In this document: in pieces, positions 8,835 to 17,479 of the stretch
How positions within the stretch are numbered: the stretch's first letter is position 1
Layout: each line of letters starts with the position of its first letter
DNA from: an uncultured Oscillospiraceae bacterium
Lineage (GTDB): Bacteria > Bacillota > Clostridia > Oscillospirales > Oscillospiraceae
Reading direction: 5' to 3'
Length of the DNA: 64,000 nt
Assembly: GCA_910589155.1 (NCBI GenBank)
Contig: CAJURY010000003.1
Span: 82,129-146,128, forward strand
Program-made: the position numbers and the translations under genes
Notes under the pieces: model-generated
The model's database searches: none
Told to the model about the DNA's origin: nothing
The model's input: only the letters and a program-made list of their open reading frames with translations

Positions 8835-10448
8835 TTATTCAAAGATAATCCGGCGGGCGCTGACCAGACCGTTTTGGCAATAAGAGCTGAAAACAGAATC
8901 CACAACGACGCCGCGATTGGTATTTGCCGCATGGAGGAACAAATCGTCTCCAATGTACAGCCCCACATGGGTGATATTATCCATGGAACCAGTAGAAGAG
9001 AAAATCATAATGTCGCCAAGCTGCAAGTCTGTAATGGGAACCTCCACGCCGTCCTCCCACTGATGGGTACGATGCAGCGTATAGCCAAACTGCTTGTAAA
9101 CATAATACACAAGACCCGTACAGTCAAAACCGGTTTCAGGAGACGTACCGCCCCATGTATAGGGATAACCCACATAGTTCAGCGCAAAGTCCACCAGAGC
9201 CTGGGCTTCACTGGGTACTTCCGGCTGAAAGTCCTGGTAAAGATCGTCCAGATACTTCACCATGTAATGGTAGGCGCGCAGGAAGAAGGACATGGCCTCC
9301 TGCCGAGAGGTTTCGCTTCTGGGCATCAGCTCGCCGCTGGTGGAACCCTGCAAAATGCCAAGGCTGAGAAGCAGCCGGGTGGCAGGACGGGCATATTCGT
9401 TAATTGCGGCGCCGTCGGGATAGGAATCCAGATCAATCAGACGGTTATCATCAAAGGGATAATCCAGCGCGCGAAGGAAATTCACCGTAATGGCGAAAAT
9501 CTGCTCTCTGGTAATACTGTCCTCCGGGCGGAAAGTGCCGTCGGGGAAGCCGCTGATCAACCCCATGTAGTAGCCCAAGATAATATCGGGGTCTTCTGTA
9601 TCACTGAAAGGAGATTCAGGAATCTCCATGTAAGACAAATCGTCGTCCTTGACCTTTTTATAAGCCAAAAGCGCCATGCGGCACATATCGCCCCGGGAAA
9701 TGGAAGCGGTGAGGTCCGTTCCCAGCAAGGTACTGGGCACCAGCGCAAGGCGCATCATTTCAGCAACATTTTCAGCAGCCCAGTCGCTGACATTTTCAAA
9801 GCTGTCCTTGACGTCCACATCCCACTGCATCATATATGTATAGGTGCGGTAAAACAGCGCCAGCGCTTCCTCGCTGGTGGTATCCTGCCGGGGCACGATG
9901 GTATTGTCGCTTTTGCCGTAGACCACGCCGATGCCGACCATTGCCTGGGTGCTTTCCAGCGCCCAATCCGCAATCTGCGCTTTGTCCACAAATTCTTCCA
10001 AGTCGGAAAAATCCTCCTGGGCGGGAATCCAGCCAAAGGCCAGCAGCGCCCGATGGCAAAGATTGAAAAACTCCTGCCGGGTCAAAGCCGCATCCGGCTG
10101 GAAGGTGCCGTCGGGATAACCGCTCACAAGTCCCAATCCATAGGCCTTGGCAACCACTTCATCCTGGGTATCCGTAAAGGGTTCCGGTTCTTCCGGCGCG
10201 TCGACCTCGCCCATATATTTTTCATAGGCGGCCATGACCACATAGCACATTTCTTCTCTGGTAATGGGCAGCCGCAGGTCGTTGTCCGCCATGCGCTCCG
10301 GCACAAGCCCCAGCTCTTCCATGGCGGCAATGGATTCTTCCGCCCATTCGCTGACGCCGGTATACGCGCCGACTACAGGAATCAGGCTTAAACAAACTGC
10401 AATTACACATAAAATGGATAAAATACGGACATTTACTTTCTTTTTCAC
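8835..10448 (-). CDS. SLH-domain cell-wall hydrolase with NlpC/P60 endopeptidase
   Basis: Secreted, wall-associated peptidoglycan endopeptidase. A signal peptide (about 1-28) is followed by six SLH-like repeats in two triplets (about 30-400), recognisable from GLGLVSGYPDGTFQPDA and GLISGFPDGTFRPED. The C-terminal NlpC/P60 domain (about 405-537) has catalytic Cys443 in GFDCTGLVYY and His494 in ITHVGLYIGD. SLH repeats bind pyruvylated secondary wall polymers and would anchor the enzyme. It starts 5 bases after the exonuclease gene ends and has its own terminator. Substrate specificity (gamma-D-Glu to diaminopimelate) is the family norm, not shown here. Confidence 0.9.
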   Translation of the reverse strand: MKKKVNVRILSILCVIAVCLSLIPVVGAYTGVSEWAEESIAAMEELGLVPERMADNDLRLPITREEMCYVVMAAYEKYMGEVDAPEEPEPFTDTQDEVVAKAYGLGLVSGYPDGTFQPDAALTRQEFFNLCHRALLAFGWIPAQEDFSDLEEFVDKAQIADWALESTQAMVGIGVVYGKSDNTIVPRQDTTSEEALALFYRTYTYMMQWDVDVKDSFENVSDWAAENVAEMMRLALVPSTLLGTDLTASISRGDMCRMALLAYKKVKDDDLSYMEIPESPFSDTEDPDIILGYYMGLISGFPDGTFRPEDSITREQIFAITVNFLRALDYPFDDNRLIDLDSYPDGAAINEYARPATRLLLSLGILQGSTSGELMPRSETSRQEAMSFFLRAYHYMVKYLDDLYQDFQPEVPSEAQALVDFALNYVGYPYTWGGTSPETGFDCTGLVYYVYKQFGYTLHRTHQWEDGVEVPITDLQLGDIMIFSSTGSMDNITHVGLYIGDDLFLHAANTNRGVVVDSVFSSYCQNGLVSARRIIFE

Positions 10449-10453
10449 AGTGA

Positions 10454-11215
10454 TTATGCCTCCAATTGCAGCTCCAAACTCACCGGGCAGTGGTCGGAGC
10501 CAGTCACTTCAGAATGAATCTGCGCCGCAAGAATCTGGCTTTGCAGCGCGTTGGATGCGAGAAAATAGTCGATGCGCCACCCGGCGTTGTTCTTCCGGGC
10601 GTTAAATCGGTAACTCCACCAGGAGTAAGCCCCCGTCTGCTCCGGGTGCAGATAGCGAAACGTGTCGGTAAAGCCGGCGTCCAGAAGCGCGCCGAAGCTT
10701 TCCCGCTCCTCGCGGGAAAATCCGGCGTTGCCCCGGTTGGGGCCGGGATTTTTCAGGTCAATTTCCTGATGCGCCACATTGAGATCGCCGCAGGCAATCA
10801 CAGGCTTGTCCACCGCGAGCCGCTGCAGCCGCTGCCGGAACGCCTCGTCCCATTGCAGTCGGAAGTCCAGTCGCTTCAGCCCCTCCTGCGCGTTGGGCGT
10901 GTAGCAGGTGACGATAAAAAAGCCGTCGTATTCCAAGGTAATCATCCGGCCTTCCATATCCAGCTCCGGCACGCCGACGCCGTAAACCACAGACAACGGC
11001 TGTTTTTTCGCAAAAATGGCCGTGCCGGAATAGCCCTTTTTCTCGGCGGAGCACCAGAACTGGCGGTAGCCCGGCAAATCCAGCTCCACTTGCCCCGGCT
11101 GCAATTTGGTCTCCTGCAAGCAGAAAAAGTCCGCGTCCAACTGAAAAAAGCTTTCCAAAAAGCCCTTTTGCATACAGGCACGCAACCCGTTTACATTCCA
11201 GGAAACAAAACGCAT
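10454..11215 (-). CDS. xth: Exodeoxyribonuclease III / AP endonuclease
   Basis: DNA repair nuclease cleaving at abasic sites. The 253-residue length and motifs fit the Xth/ExoA family: SWNVNGLRA at the N-terminus, metal-binding Glu35 in LQETK, GDLNVAH, NAGFSREER, the WWSYR block, IDYFLAS and the terminal GSDHCPV with catalytic Asp-His. An AGGAG-like site precedes the ATG at 11215. Adjacent to the SLH hydrolase gene on the same strand, likely co-transcribed with it. Confidence 0.95.
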   Translation of the reverse strand: MRFVSWNVNGLRACMQKGFLESFFQLDADFFCLQETKLQPGQVELDLPGYRQFWCSAEKKGYSGTAIFAKKQPLSVVYGVGVPELDMEGRMITLEYDGFFIVTCYTPNAQEGLKRLDFRLQWDEAFRQRLQRLAVDKPVIACGDLNVAHQEIDLKNPGPNRGNAGFSREERESFGALLDAGFTDTFRYLHPEQTGAYSWWSYRFNARKNNAGWRIDYFLASNALQSQILAAQIHSEVTGSDHCPVSLELQLEA

Positions 11216-11322
11216 GGCACTTCTCCTTTGCCTACAGGAAATAATTCTGGGTATATTTTAGCACAATACCACGGAAATTACAAGAGATTTTTCCAAAAAA
11301 GAAACAAAATAATTTGAATTGG

Positions 11323-11709
11323 TTACAAAGCGGAAAAATTCCTTCCCCACACCAGATACTGCTTCTCCCCCCTTGTAAAAAGCGCAGCCTGGGGTAAAAG
11401 CGCCAGACTTTCCACCCCTGCATCCGTCTGGCACCGCTGGACTCTGCCTGGCGCAAAAGGCAACAGAATCCCCTCCGCGTTTGCCATGCCCTCTATCTGC
11501 CGCACCGGAAACTTTGCCGTGAGACTGCAAGCTTTTCCATTGGGAACCGGCAGCCCCAGCACGCAAAAATCCCTATCTCCTACGAGAATCAGCCGGTTTA
11601 TCTCCTCTCCCCGGCAAAGGCCGGAATAAAAAATGTGCAGATACAAGCCCTGCCGTTCCCCCCGGCAAAGCCCCGCTTCTCCAAAGCGGTCATAAACTTT
11701 CCATTCCAA
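11323..11709 (-). CDS. Conserved hypothetical protein
   Basis: An uncharacterised protein of about 128 residues starting LEWKVYDRFGEAG if the TTG at 11709 is used; a TTG at 11727 is an alternative. GGGGGTG precedes the start. Composition is that of a small soluble protein with no signal peptide, no membrane segment and no motif I can name; three repeats of a Gly-Leu-x-Arg-Gly-Glu pattern occur near residues 13-45. The start overlaps the tail of the terminator of the upstream MazF gene, so expression would need read-through or a cryptic promoter. Existence as a gene is probable but not certain. Confidence 0.5.
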   Translation of the reverse strand: MEWKVYDRFGEAGLCRGERQGLYLHIFYSGLCRGEEINRLILVGDRDFCVLGLPVPNGKACSLTAKFPVRQIEGMANAEGILLPFAPGRVQRCQTDAGVESLALLPQAALFTRGEKQYLVWGRNFSAL

Positions 11710-11742
11710 AAAAACACCCCCATGCAATTGTATGCATGGGGG
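11708..11742 (-). terminator. Terminator of the mazF gene
   Basis: 10-bp perfect stem (11717-11726 with 11733-11742) then GTGTTTTTTT on the minus strand, 8 bases after the MazF stop. Confidence 0.85.
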
Positions 11743-11749
11743 ATTCCTT

Positions 11750-12100
11750 TTAATGCAGACCGAAGCTCACCGCGATGGCGTTATCAATCTGCGTCATTTG
11801 TTTTTCGTCCAGCCTGCCCATGTGCTCACGCAATCTGCGCTTGTCAATGGTGCGAATTTGCTCCAAAAGAACAATGGAATCCTTGGTAAGCCCCACGCTG
11901 CTGCCGGTAATGGAAATATGGGTGGGCAGCTTTGCCTTCCCCGTCTGACTGGTAATGGCGGCTGCAATGACCGTGGGAGAATGTTTGTTGCCGGTATCGT
12001 TTTGGACAATCAGCACAGGACGGGTGCCGCCCTGCTCGCTGCCCACCACCGGACTGAGATCGGCGTAAAAAATATCGCCGCGTTTAACAATGGTATCCAT
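11750..12100 (-). CDS. ndoA: MazF/PemK-type endoribonuclease toxin
   Basis: Sequence-specific mRNA interferase. The 116-residue product shows the family core: VKRGDIFYADLSPVVGSEQG, then RPVLIVQND, AAITSQTGK, and IVLLEQIRTIDKRRL. The ATG at 12100 is preceded by GGAG at a rather long spacing; a GTG at 12136 would add 12 residues. In Bacillus the gene follows alr and the antitoxin gene ndoAI. Here alr is upstream but D-lactate dehydrogenase intervenes and no antitoxin ORF is visible between 12101 and 12395, so the toxin appears to be an orphan. Confidence 0.9.
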   Translation of the reverse strand: MDTIVKRGDIFYADLSPVVGSEQGGTRPVLIVQNDTGNKHSPTVIAAAITSQTGKAKLPTHISITGSSVGLTKDSIVLLEQIRTIDKRRLREHMGRLDEKQMTQIDNAIAVSFGLH

Positions 12101-12197
12101 AATGGCTTCACGCTCCGATAAGTAATCTGCCGTCACATACTATGTTGCGGCTGTGCTTTTATTGTCCCACTCTGGCGAAAAAAATATACATGGCTGG

Positions 12198-12244
12198 AGA
12201 AAAAAGCAAGGGCGGGAAATCGGGAGAAGTCCCGATTTCCCGCC
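12198..12244 (-). terminator. Strong terminator after D-lactate dehydrogenase
   Basis: 15-bp perfect stem (12211-12225 with 12230-12244), loop GAAG, followed on the minus strand by CTTGCTTTTTTC. It separates ldhA from the mazF gene, so mazF probably has its own promoter. Confidence 0.85.
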
Positions 12245-12395
12245 ACAGCGTGACAAAAAGTTTTACAGAGCTACGCTGGCAGTCCACAAAATTTTCCAGC
12301 GCCCTTTCACGCCTACACCCCAAAGGGCGGGGCGCGCCAAGCGACCGCCTCGCAGGTATATTCCCAAAGGGTGTACCTGAAATGAATATTTTCCT

Positions 12396-13430
12396 TTAAA
12401 AGCACTTTTTCTGGCGTTTTTTGCGGCAATCCGCCTGTTTCTCGCAGCGATAGCAGACCTCCCGCTCCGCGTCCGGCTCGCCTTGGAAAAAGCGCAAAAT
12501 ATTGTCCACCGTGGTTTCCGCGATGTTCCCCAGAGCCTCCTCTGTCAAATAGGCCTGATGAGACGTTACCAGCACGTTGGGCATGGAGATGAGGCGCACC
12601 AGCTTATCATCCCGGACGATATGCCCGGAAAAGTCCTCGTAAAACAGATCGCCCTCTTCTTCATAAACGTCCAGACAGGCCGCGCCTACCTGTTTTTCCT
12701 TCAAGCCTTCAATCAGCGCCTCGGTATCCACCAGCGCGCCTCTGGAGGTATTTACGATAATCGCCCCCGGCTTCATCTGGGCAATGGCTTTCTTATCAAT
12801 GATGTGGTCGGTTTCCTCCGTCAGCGGACAGTGCAGGGAGATAATATCCGACCTTTGCAAAAGCTCCGGCAGTTCCACATAGGAAAAGTCCGCGTCCTTG
12901 GCGGGATATTTGTCATAGGCCAGCAGCTTCACGCCGAAGCCCTTGCAGACGTCCGCAAAAATCCGGCCGATCTTGCCAGTGCCGATAATGCCTACGGTCT
13001 TTCCATGGAGGTCAAAGCCCACCAGACCGGACAGGCTGAAATTAAACTCTCTGGTGCGGTTATACGCCTTGTGGGTGCGGCGAACGATGGTGAGAATCAT
13101 TGCCATAGCAAATTCCGCCACCGCATAGGGCGAATAGGCCGGTACCCGGTATACGTGCAGCTTGCCGTAGCATTCCTTTACATCCACATTGTTAAAGCCC
13201 GCGCAGCGCAGCGCAATCATTTTCACGCCCATTTCAGAAAGCTTGTCCACCACGCGCTTATTCACTGTGTCGTTGACAAACACGCAAACCGCGTCGAAGC
13301 CCGCCGCCAGAGAAACGGTATCCTCGTTTAAGCGGGTCTCAAAGTATTTGATTTCCAGTTCCGTTCCTTCCGCGCAGCGGTCGAAGCCTTCCATGTCGTA
13401 GGGTTTCGCGTCAAAAAATGCCAGTTTCAT
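12396..13430 (-). CDS. ldhA: D-lactate dehydrogenase (D-isomer 2-hydroxyacid dehydrogenase)
   Basis: Reduces pyruvate to D-lactate with NADH, regenerating NAD in fermentation. The Rossmann signature GIIGTGKIGRIF, the catalytic Arg in NTSRGALVDT, the Glu in DVYEEEGDLF and the His in TSHQAYLT are all visible. The ATG at 13430 is favoured over 13436 because AGGAGG is 7 bases before it. The 344-residue protein ends in a Cys-rich tail (CYRC, then Cys after five and after seven more residues), which is beyond the usual family core. It lies between alr and mazF, genes that are normally close. Confidence 0.9.
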   Translation of the reverse strand: MKLAFFDAKPYDMEGFDRCAEGTELEIKYFETRLNEDTVSLAAGFDAVCVFVNDTVNKRVVDKLSEMGVKMIALRCAGFNNVDVKECYGKLHVYRVPAYSPYAVAEFAMAMILTIVRRTHKAYNRTREFNFSLSGLVGFDLHGKTVGIIGTGKIGRIFADVCKGFGVKLLAYDKYPAKDADFSYVELPELLQRSDIISLHCPLTEETDHIIDKKAIAQMKPGAIIVNTSRGALVDTEALIEGLKEKQVGAACLDVYEEEGDLFYEDFSGHIVRDDKLVRLISMPNVLVTSHQAYLTEEALGNIAETTVDNILRFFQGEPDAEREVCYRCEKQADCRKKRQKKCF

Positions 13431-13469
13431 AGCCATTCCTCCTGTTTTAATTCTATTATTTCCACTACA

Positions 13470-14642
13470 TTACACAATATACTGCAAAATTTCCGCTTGC
13501 CGTTTGCCGTCCAGATAAATGCGGGGAATGCGCTTGTTGATCCCGCAGAGAATATCATAGGAAATGGTGCCAAGCTGCTCCGCCACGTCGTTTACGGAAA
13601 TTTCCGCCCTGCCGCTGCCGCCGAACACCGTCGCCACGTCCCCCACTTTCGCTTCCGGCACGTCGCTTACGTCCACCATGCACATATCCATACAGATATT
13701 CCCCACCACAGGCACTTTCTTTCCATGGAGCAAAAACTGAATCCGCCCGCTAAAGAGCCGGGACAGCCCGTCGGCATAGCCGATGCCGACTACCGCCAGT
13801 CTGCGAGGCGCGGCCGTCTCATAGGCTCTGCCGTAGCCCACGCTGGTTCCCGCTGGAAAATCCCGGATCTGGGAAATGGTGGTTCGCAGGGACATCAAAG
13901 GCTTGAGATCCAACATCCCGTCCAGTGCGGCGGAGGGAGCGACGCCATAAGTGGCGACGCCAGGGCGTACCATATCCATGGCAAATTCCGGGTAGGCGAT
14001 GGTGCCGCCGCTGTTGCAGCAATGGCAGATTTCCGGGCGTTTGTTCACGGCCGCCAGCGCGTCCGCCACAGCAACAAAAGACTGATACTGCGCCTTGGTA
14101 TAGGCCATGTCCGCAGGCAGCAGAGAATCCGCCACGGAAAAATGCGTGAACAATCCCTCCACCGCCAAATGGGGCATGGCGAAAACCGCCAGTATTTCTT
14201 CCATGGTCTCCGGCCGATCCGCGAAAAAGCCCAGCCGGGACATCCCGGTATCCAGCTTCAAATGCACCCGCAGCTTTGCGCTTGTACCTTGCAGCCGCTC
14301 CTCCAACTGCCGTGCGTAGGAAAGGCTATGCACCTCCTGCCGGATTTCCATTTCCGCCAGATCCGGGGCGTATACCGCCGGGGTATAGCCCAAAAGCAAA
14401 ATCGGCAGCTTCACGGCGGCTCTGCGAAGCTGCACCGCCTCTTCCAGATTGGAAACCGCCAGAAAATCCGCGCCCAGTTCCTCCAAGTGCTGGCTGATGG
14501 GCACCGCGCCGTGACCGTAAGCGTCCGCCTTCACAACGCCCAGAAAGCGGCAGCCTGCCGGGACATTCTCCCGCAAAACCTTGTAATTATGAGAAAGATT
14601 GTCCAGCGATACGTCCGCCCAGGTTCGCTTCAGTAGTTCCAT
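13470..14642 (-). CDS. alr: Alanine racemase
   Basis: PLP enzyme converting L-alanine to D-alanine for peptidoglycan. The PLP lysine is Lys38 in VVKADAYGHG, the second catalytic base is the Tyr in GIGYADGLSR, and GNICMDMCMVDVSD is the conserved C-terminal block. 390 residues is the normal length. The gene lies 12 bp after the upstream lipoprotein gene on the same strand, in a lipoprotein-alr order also seen in Bacillus. D-alanine is also a candidate substrate for the dlt-like operon at 17.5-21.8 kb. Confidence 0.95.
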   Translation of the reverse strand: MELLKRTWADVSLDNLSHNYKVLRENVPAGCRFLGVVKADAYGHGAVPISQHLEELGADFLAVSNLEEAVQLRRAAVKLPILLLGYTPAVYAPDLAEMEIRQEVHSLSYARQLEERLQGTSAKLRVHLKLDTGMSRLGFFADRPETMEEILAVFAMPHLAVEGLFTHFSVADSLLPADMAYTKAQYQSFVAVADALAAVNKRPEICHCCNSGGTIAYPEFAMDMVRPGVATYGVAPSAALDGMLDLKPLMSLRTTISQIRDFPAGTSVGYGRAYETAAPRRLAVVGIGYADGLSRLFSGRIQFLLHGKKVPVVGNICMDMCMVDVSDVPEAKVGDVATVFGGSGRAEISVNDVAEQLGTISYDILCGINKRIPRIYLDGKRQAEILQYIV

Positions 14643-14654
14643 TGCCCTTTTCTC

Positions 14655-15230
14655 CTATGTAAGCTGGAAATTTGTCAGTTCCAGCGTCAAAATTCTCTTA
14701 TCATTATAGCACACTTCCGTGTGAAAAGGTACCTTTTTTTCTGCGTCCAGCCAACTGTCCACCGTCATGGGGTTTTTCTCGAAGCTGCCGTCCACTGTCA
14801 GACGCAATCCGTCCTCTTCCCTGGAGCATGCGGTTATATAGCCGACGCGCCAGCTTTGCACCACGGCAAAAGGCGCCGTTACCGGGCTGATCTGCCCGTC
14901 CGCCAGCAAACCGAACTCCAACGCCGCGTCGTCAAAGGTCAAAACGCCGGTCTCTCCTGTGAGCTTGCCGGTAATCCCCGCAATGGAGGCTGGCTCCGTC
15001 ACGCGAAAGCGCACGTTTCCTTCTCCGTCCGCTTCACAGTCCATGCCGAAGGTATAGACCTTTTCCCCATAATCCGCTGTGATTTTCGCGGAAAAGCTGC
15101 ATCCCTTGGCCGCCAGAAGCGCGGCGCGGAATTGCAGCGCCTGATCCATGGCAGTGCCGCCCGTTTTGCCGCAGCCGGTGAGCAGGAGAAAAAACGTCAA
15201 AATCATTGCAAGTATGCCAGTTTTCTTCAT
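14655..15230 (-). CDS. Small lipoprotein of unknown function
   Basis: 191-residue exported lipoprotein with a signal peptide ending FFLLLTGCG (lipobox Cys about 20). The rest is beta-rich with alternating charged and hydrophobic residues, resembling outer-surface LolA-like or YdcC-type folds, but no defining motif is visible. AGGGTGG is 5 bases upstream of the ATG at 15230. Between nnrD and alr, a place where Bacillus has the lipoprotein gene ydcC; equivalence is inferred from position only. Confidence 0.7.
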   Translation of the reverse strand: MKKTGILAMILTFFLLLTGCGKTGGTAMDQALQFRAALLAAKGCSFSAKITADYGEKVYTFGMDCEADGEGNVRFRVTEPASIAGITGKLTGETGVLTFDDAALEFGLLADGQISPVTAPFAVVQSWRVGYITACSREEDGLRLTVDGSFEKNPMTVDSWLDAEKKVPFHTEVCYNDKRILTLELTNFQLT

Positions 15231-15283
15231 AAAATCCACCCTTTTTCCTTAGACAGCGGCGCAGCGTCGGCATTGCGCCGCCT

Positions 15284-16132
15284 TTATTTTAAAAGGTGTG
15301 GCAGCTCCAAAAGCAGATCTGTTGGCGTCATACCATACTGCCCCAGCCGCGCCGCGGCTCGATCTCCCGCCGCGCCATGGAGCCACGCGGCGCAGGCGGC
15401 GGCTTCCAAAGGCGGCAGTCCCTGCCCCAGCAGGGAAACCAATATCCCCGCCAGAACGTCGCCGCTGCCCCCGGTGGCCATGCCGGGATTGCCGGTATGG
15501 TTTACATAAGTCTTTTCGCCGTCGGTAATCACAGTCCGGTGCCCCTTCAGCAAAACCACCGCGCACAGTGCTTTTGCGGCGGCAACCGCCGAAGCTTGCC
15601 TGTCCGCGCCCAAGGGAAACCCCAGCCGCAGGAACTCGCCGTCATGGGGCGTGAGAATCACCGGGCAGCGTTTGCCACACAGTAAATCTGTATGCCCCTG
15701 GAGCGCGTTTATGCCGTCTGCGTCCAAAATCATCGGGCGCTTTTCCTGCCGCAAAAGCGCCGCAGCAATTGCCCGCAAATCGTCGGAGCGTCCGCTGCCG
15801 CAGCCGATGAGCACCGCGTCACAGCCCGCTCCCCGCTCTAGAATTTCCGGGAGCGCCTCCACAGAGAGCCTTCCGTCCTTTTCCGGCAGGGGAAATACCA
15901 CCGGCTCGTCCAACTTCACCGCTTCGATTGCGTAAATGGATTCCGGCACGCCCAGATAAACAAGTCCCGCCCCGGCGCGCATCGCGGCTTTTGCGGCAAG
16001 CGCCGCCGCGCCGGTATAGCCCCGGCTTCCGCAAAGCAGCAATACCCTGCCAAAATTCCCCTTGTGGCTCCATGCGTCCCGCTCCGGCAGCAGAGATAAA
16101 ACCTCGCTGTGGGTTAAAATTATAGGTTCCAT
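15284..16132 (-). CDS. nnrD: ADP-dependent NAD(P)H-hydrate dehydratase
   Basis: Repairs hydrated NADH/NADPH in the cytoplasm. The ribokinase-like fold shows GNFGRVLLLCGSRGYTGAA at the N-terminus, AGLVYLGVPE, DADGINAL, LTPHDGEF and the ATP-site TGGSGDVLAGI with catalytic Asp. AGGAGG precedes the ATG at 16132. The 282-residue length matches the stand-alone dehydratase; the epimerase domain (NnrE) that is often fused is absent. Confidence 0.92.
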   Translation of the reverse strand: MEPIILTHSEVLSLLPERDAWSHKGNFGRVLLLCGSRGYTGAAALAAKAAMRAGAGLVYLGVPESIYAIEAVKLDEPVVFPLPEKDGRLSVEALPEILERGAGCDAVLIGCGSGRSDDLRAIAAALLRQEKRPMILDADGINALQGHTDLLCGKRCPVILTPHDGEFLRLGFPLGADRQASAVAAAKALCAVVLLKGHRTVITDGEKTYVNHTGNPGMATGGSGDVLAGILVSLLGQGLPPLEAAACAAWLHGAAGDRAAARLGQYGMTPTDLLLELPHLLK

Positions 16133-16145
16133 AGCGTTTCCTCCT

Positions 16146-16185
16146 AAAAAGCGGCAGGAAACGAGGAATTCCCCCATTTCCTGCC
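16146..16185 (-). terminator. Terminator after the sugar-binding lipoprotein gene
   Basis: 9-bp stem (16153-16161 with 16177-16185) followed on the minus strand by GCTTTTTAGG, which runs directly into the ribosome site of nnrD. It may attenuate rather than stop transcription into nnrD. Confidence 0.65.
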
Positions 16186-16198
16186 CGCCGTTTCGCTT

Positions 16199-17278
16199 TT
16201 ATTCGCCTAAATAGTAAGAATAGGGCACGTTTACCCGCCAGGTGCCTTCTACTTCCCCAGGGGGAACGTCATAAAAATAGCTCCTGCCCGGGGTGCGGAA
16301 ATTGTTTACAAGCAGCGCAAGGGTTTCGCCCATGCTTGGAGAATCCTTTTCCAGCGTCCCCGTCATATAGCCGGCGTGAATTGCCCGCTTTCCTGCTTCC
16401 GTCGCGCCAATGCCGAACACGGGAACCGACTCCACGTCGGCTTCCCGCAAAGCGGCCGCCGCGCCCAGAGCCATTTCGTCGTTGCAGGCAATGACCAACT
16501 CAATGAGATTGCCGTTTTTCTCGTTGTAGCGCCGCAGTACGTCGGACATGTAATCCTTGGCCGCGTCAAAAGACCACGCCCCCTTGGGATCGGCCAGATA
16601 CCTTTTCGTGCTCATGCGGTCGAAATACACAATAGCGGGCTTCTTTTCCCTGTTCAGATAATTGTTAATCATGATAGGGCTATACTGGGTGCGGGAAAGG
16701 GAATCTTCATCAGTTTCGTCTCCGGTGAAAATCACATAGGAAATCTTCCCATCCTGATTGCGATCAACCTTCTTGTAGTTTTCCAGCAAATAATCGCCGA
16801 TCATTCTGCCTTGGGTAATCCCAACGCCGGCGTCGTCCCTTCGGACATAAATACACTGATCGTAGGTAGTCACCACCCATTCGCTGACCTCGCCGTGGAA
16901 GAAAATCAGGGGGAGCTTCGCGGCCTTCGCCTGATTGACAACGGCCTGGGCGGCCTCGTTATCGTATTCCTCCACAATATCCACCAGCAGCATAGAAGCG
17001 CCTTCCGCAATTGCCTGGGCAATCTGCTCGTTTTGCAGCGACTGATTATTTTCGCTGTTATAATCCTGATGCAAAACCCCGGCGGACGCCAGTTCTTCGT
17101 TTAGGCTGCTCCGCACCCCGGCAAGATAATCGTCCTCATAGCTGTGGTAAAAAATTGCGATTTCTCCGGCGGATTTACCGGTTTCCGTTTGCGTATCGCC
17201 GTTTTGACCGCCGCAGCCCCACAGGGGCAGCGCCGCGAAAACAACCAGCAGCATACATAAAAATTTTTTCACAAGCAT
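16199..17278 (-). CDS. Galactose/methyl-galactoside-type periplasmic binding lipoprotein
   Basis: Extracellular sugar-binding lipoprotein of the Peripla_BP_4 / MglB group. Lipobox PLWGC puts the lipid Cys at 22. An EF-hand-like calcium loop DRNQDGKIS (about residue 170), typical of MglB, is intact, and the second lobe has ACNDEMALGAAAAL. No ABC ATPase or permease of the Mgl type is adjacent, so it may act with a distant transporter or as a sensor input. It is divergent from the MBOAT operon. Galactose specificity is inferred from family resemblance. Confidence 0.85.
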   Translation of the reverse strand: MLVKKFLCMLLVVFAALPLWGCGGQNGDTQTETGKSAGEIAIFYHSYEDDYLAGVRSSLNEELASAGVLHQDYNSENNQSLQNEQIAQAIAEGASMLLVDIVEEYDNEAAQAVVNQAKAAKLPLIFFHGEVSEWVVTTYDQCIYVRRDDAGVGITQGRMIGDYLLENYKKVDRNQDGKISYVIFTGDETDEDSLSRTQYSPIMINNYLNREKKPAIVYFDRMSTKRYLADPKGAWSFDAAKDYMSDVLRRYNEKNGNLIELVIACNDEMALGAAAALREADVESVPVFGIGATEAGKRAIHAGYMTGTLEKDSPSMGETLALLVNNFRTPGRSYFYDVPPGEVEGTWRVNVPYSYYLGE

Positions 17279-17410
17279 AGATTCTCCTTTTGTTTCACGC
17301 CAAATTATACCGTATCATTAAGCATACCATTCTGCGTAGGAAATAGCAACCCATTTTCTGTAACAAAACTGAAAATTTTCTTATTTTTTCACGGCGCATC
17401 CCAATATCCG

Positions 17411-17439
17411 TTGCTATTTTCCAGAAAGCGTGGTATGAT
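17411..17439 (+). promoter_or_regulatory. Promoter of the dlt-like operon
   Basis: TTGCTA (17411-17416), 17-base spacer, TATGAT (17434-17439), about 40 bases before the MBOAT start. Confidence 0.65.
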
Positions 17440-17479
17440 AGCAAAATAAATGAGAGAGAAAATTGGGAGGTATCTTTCC

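Noticed and set aside
8874..10391. 505-codon plus-strand ORF
   Set aside because: Antisense shadow of the SLH/NlpC gene; no ribosome site and no recognisable domain.
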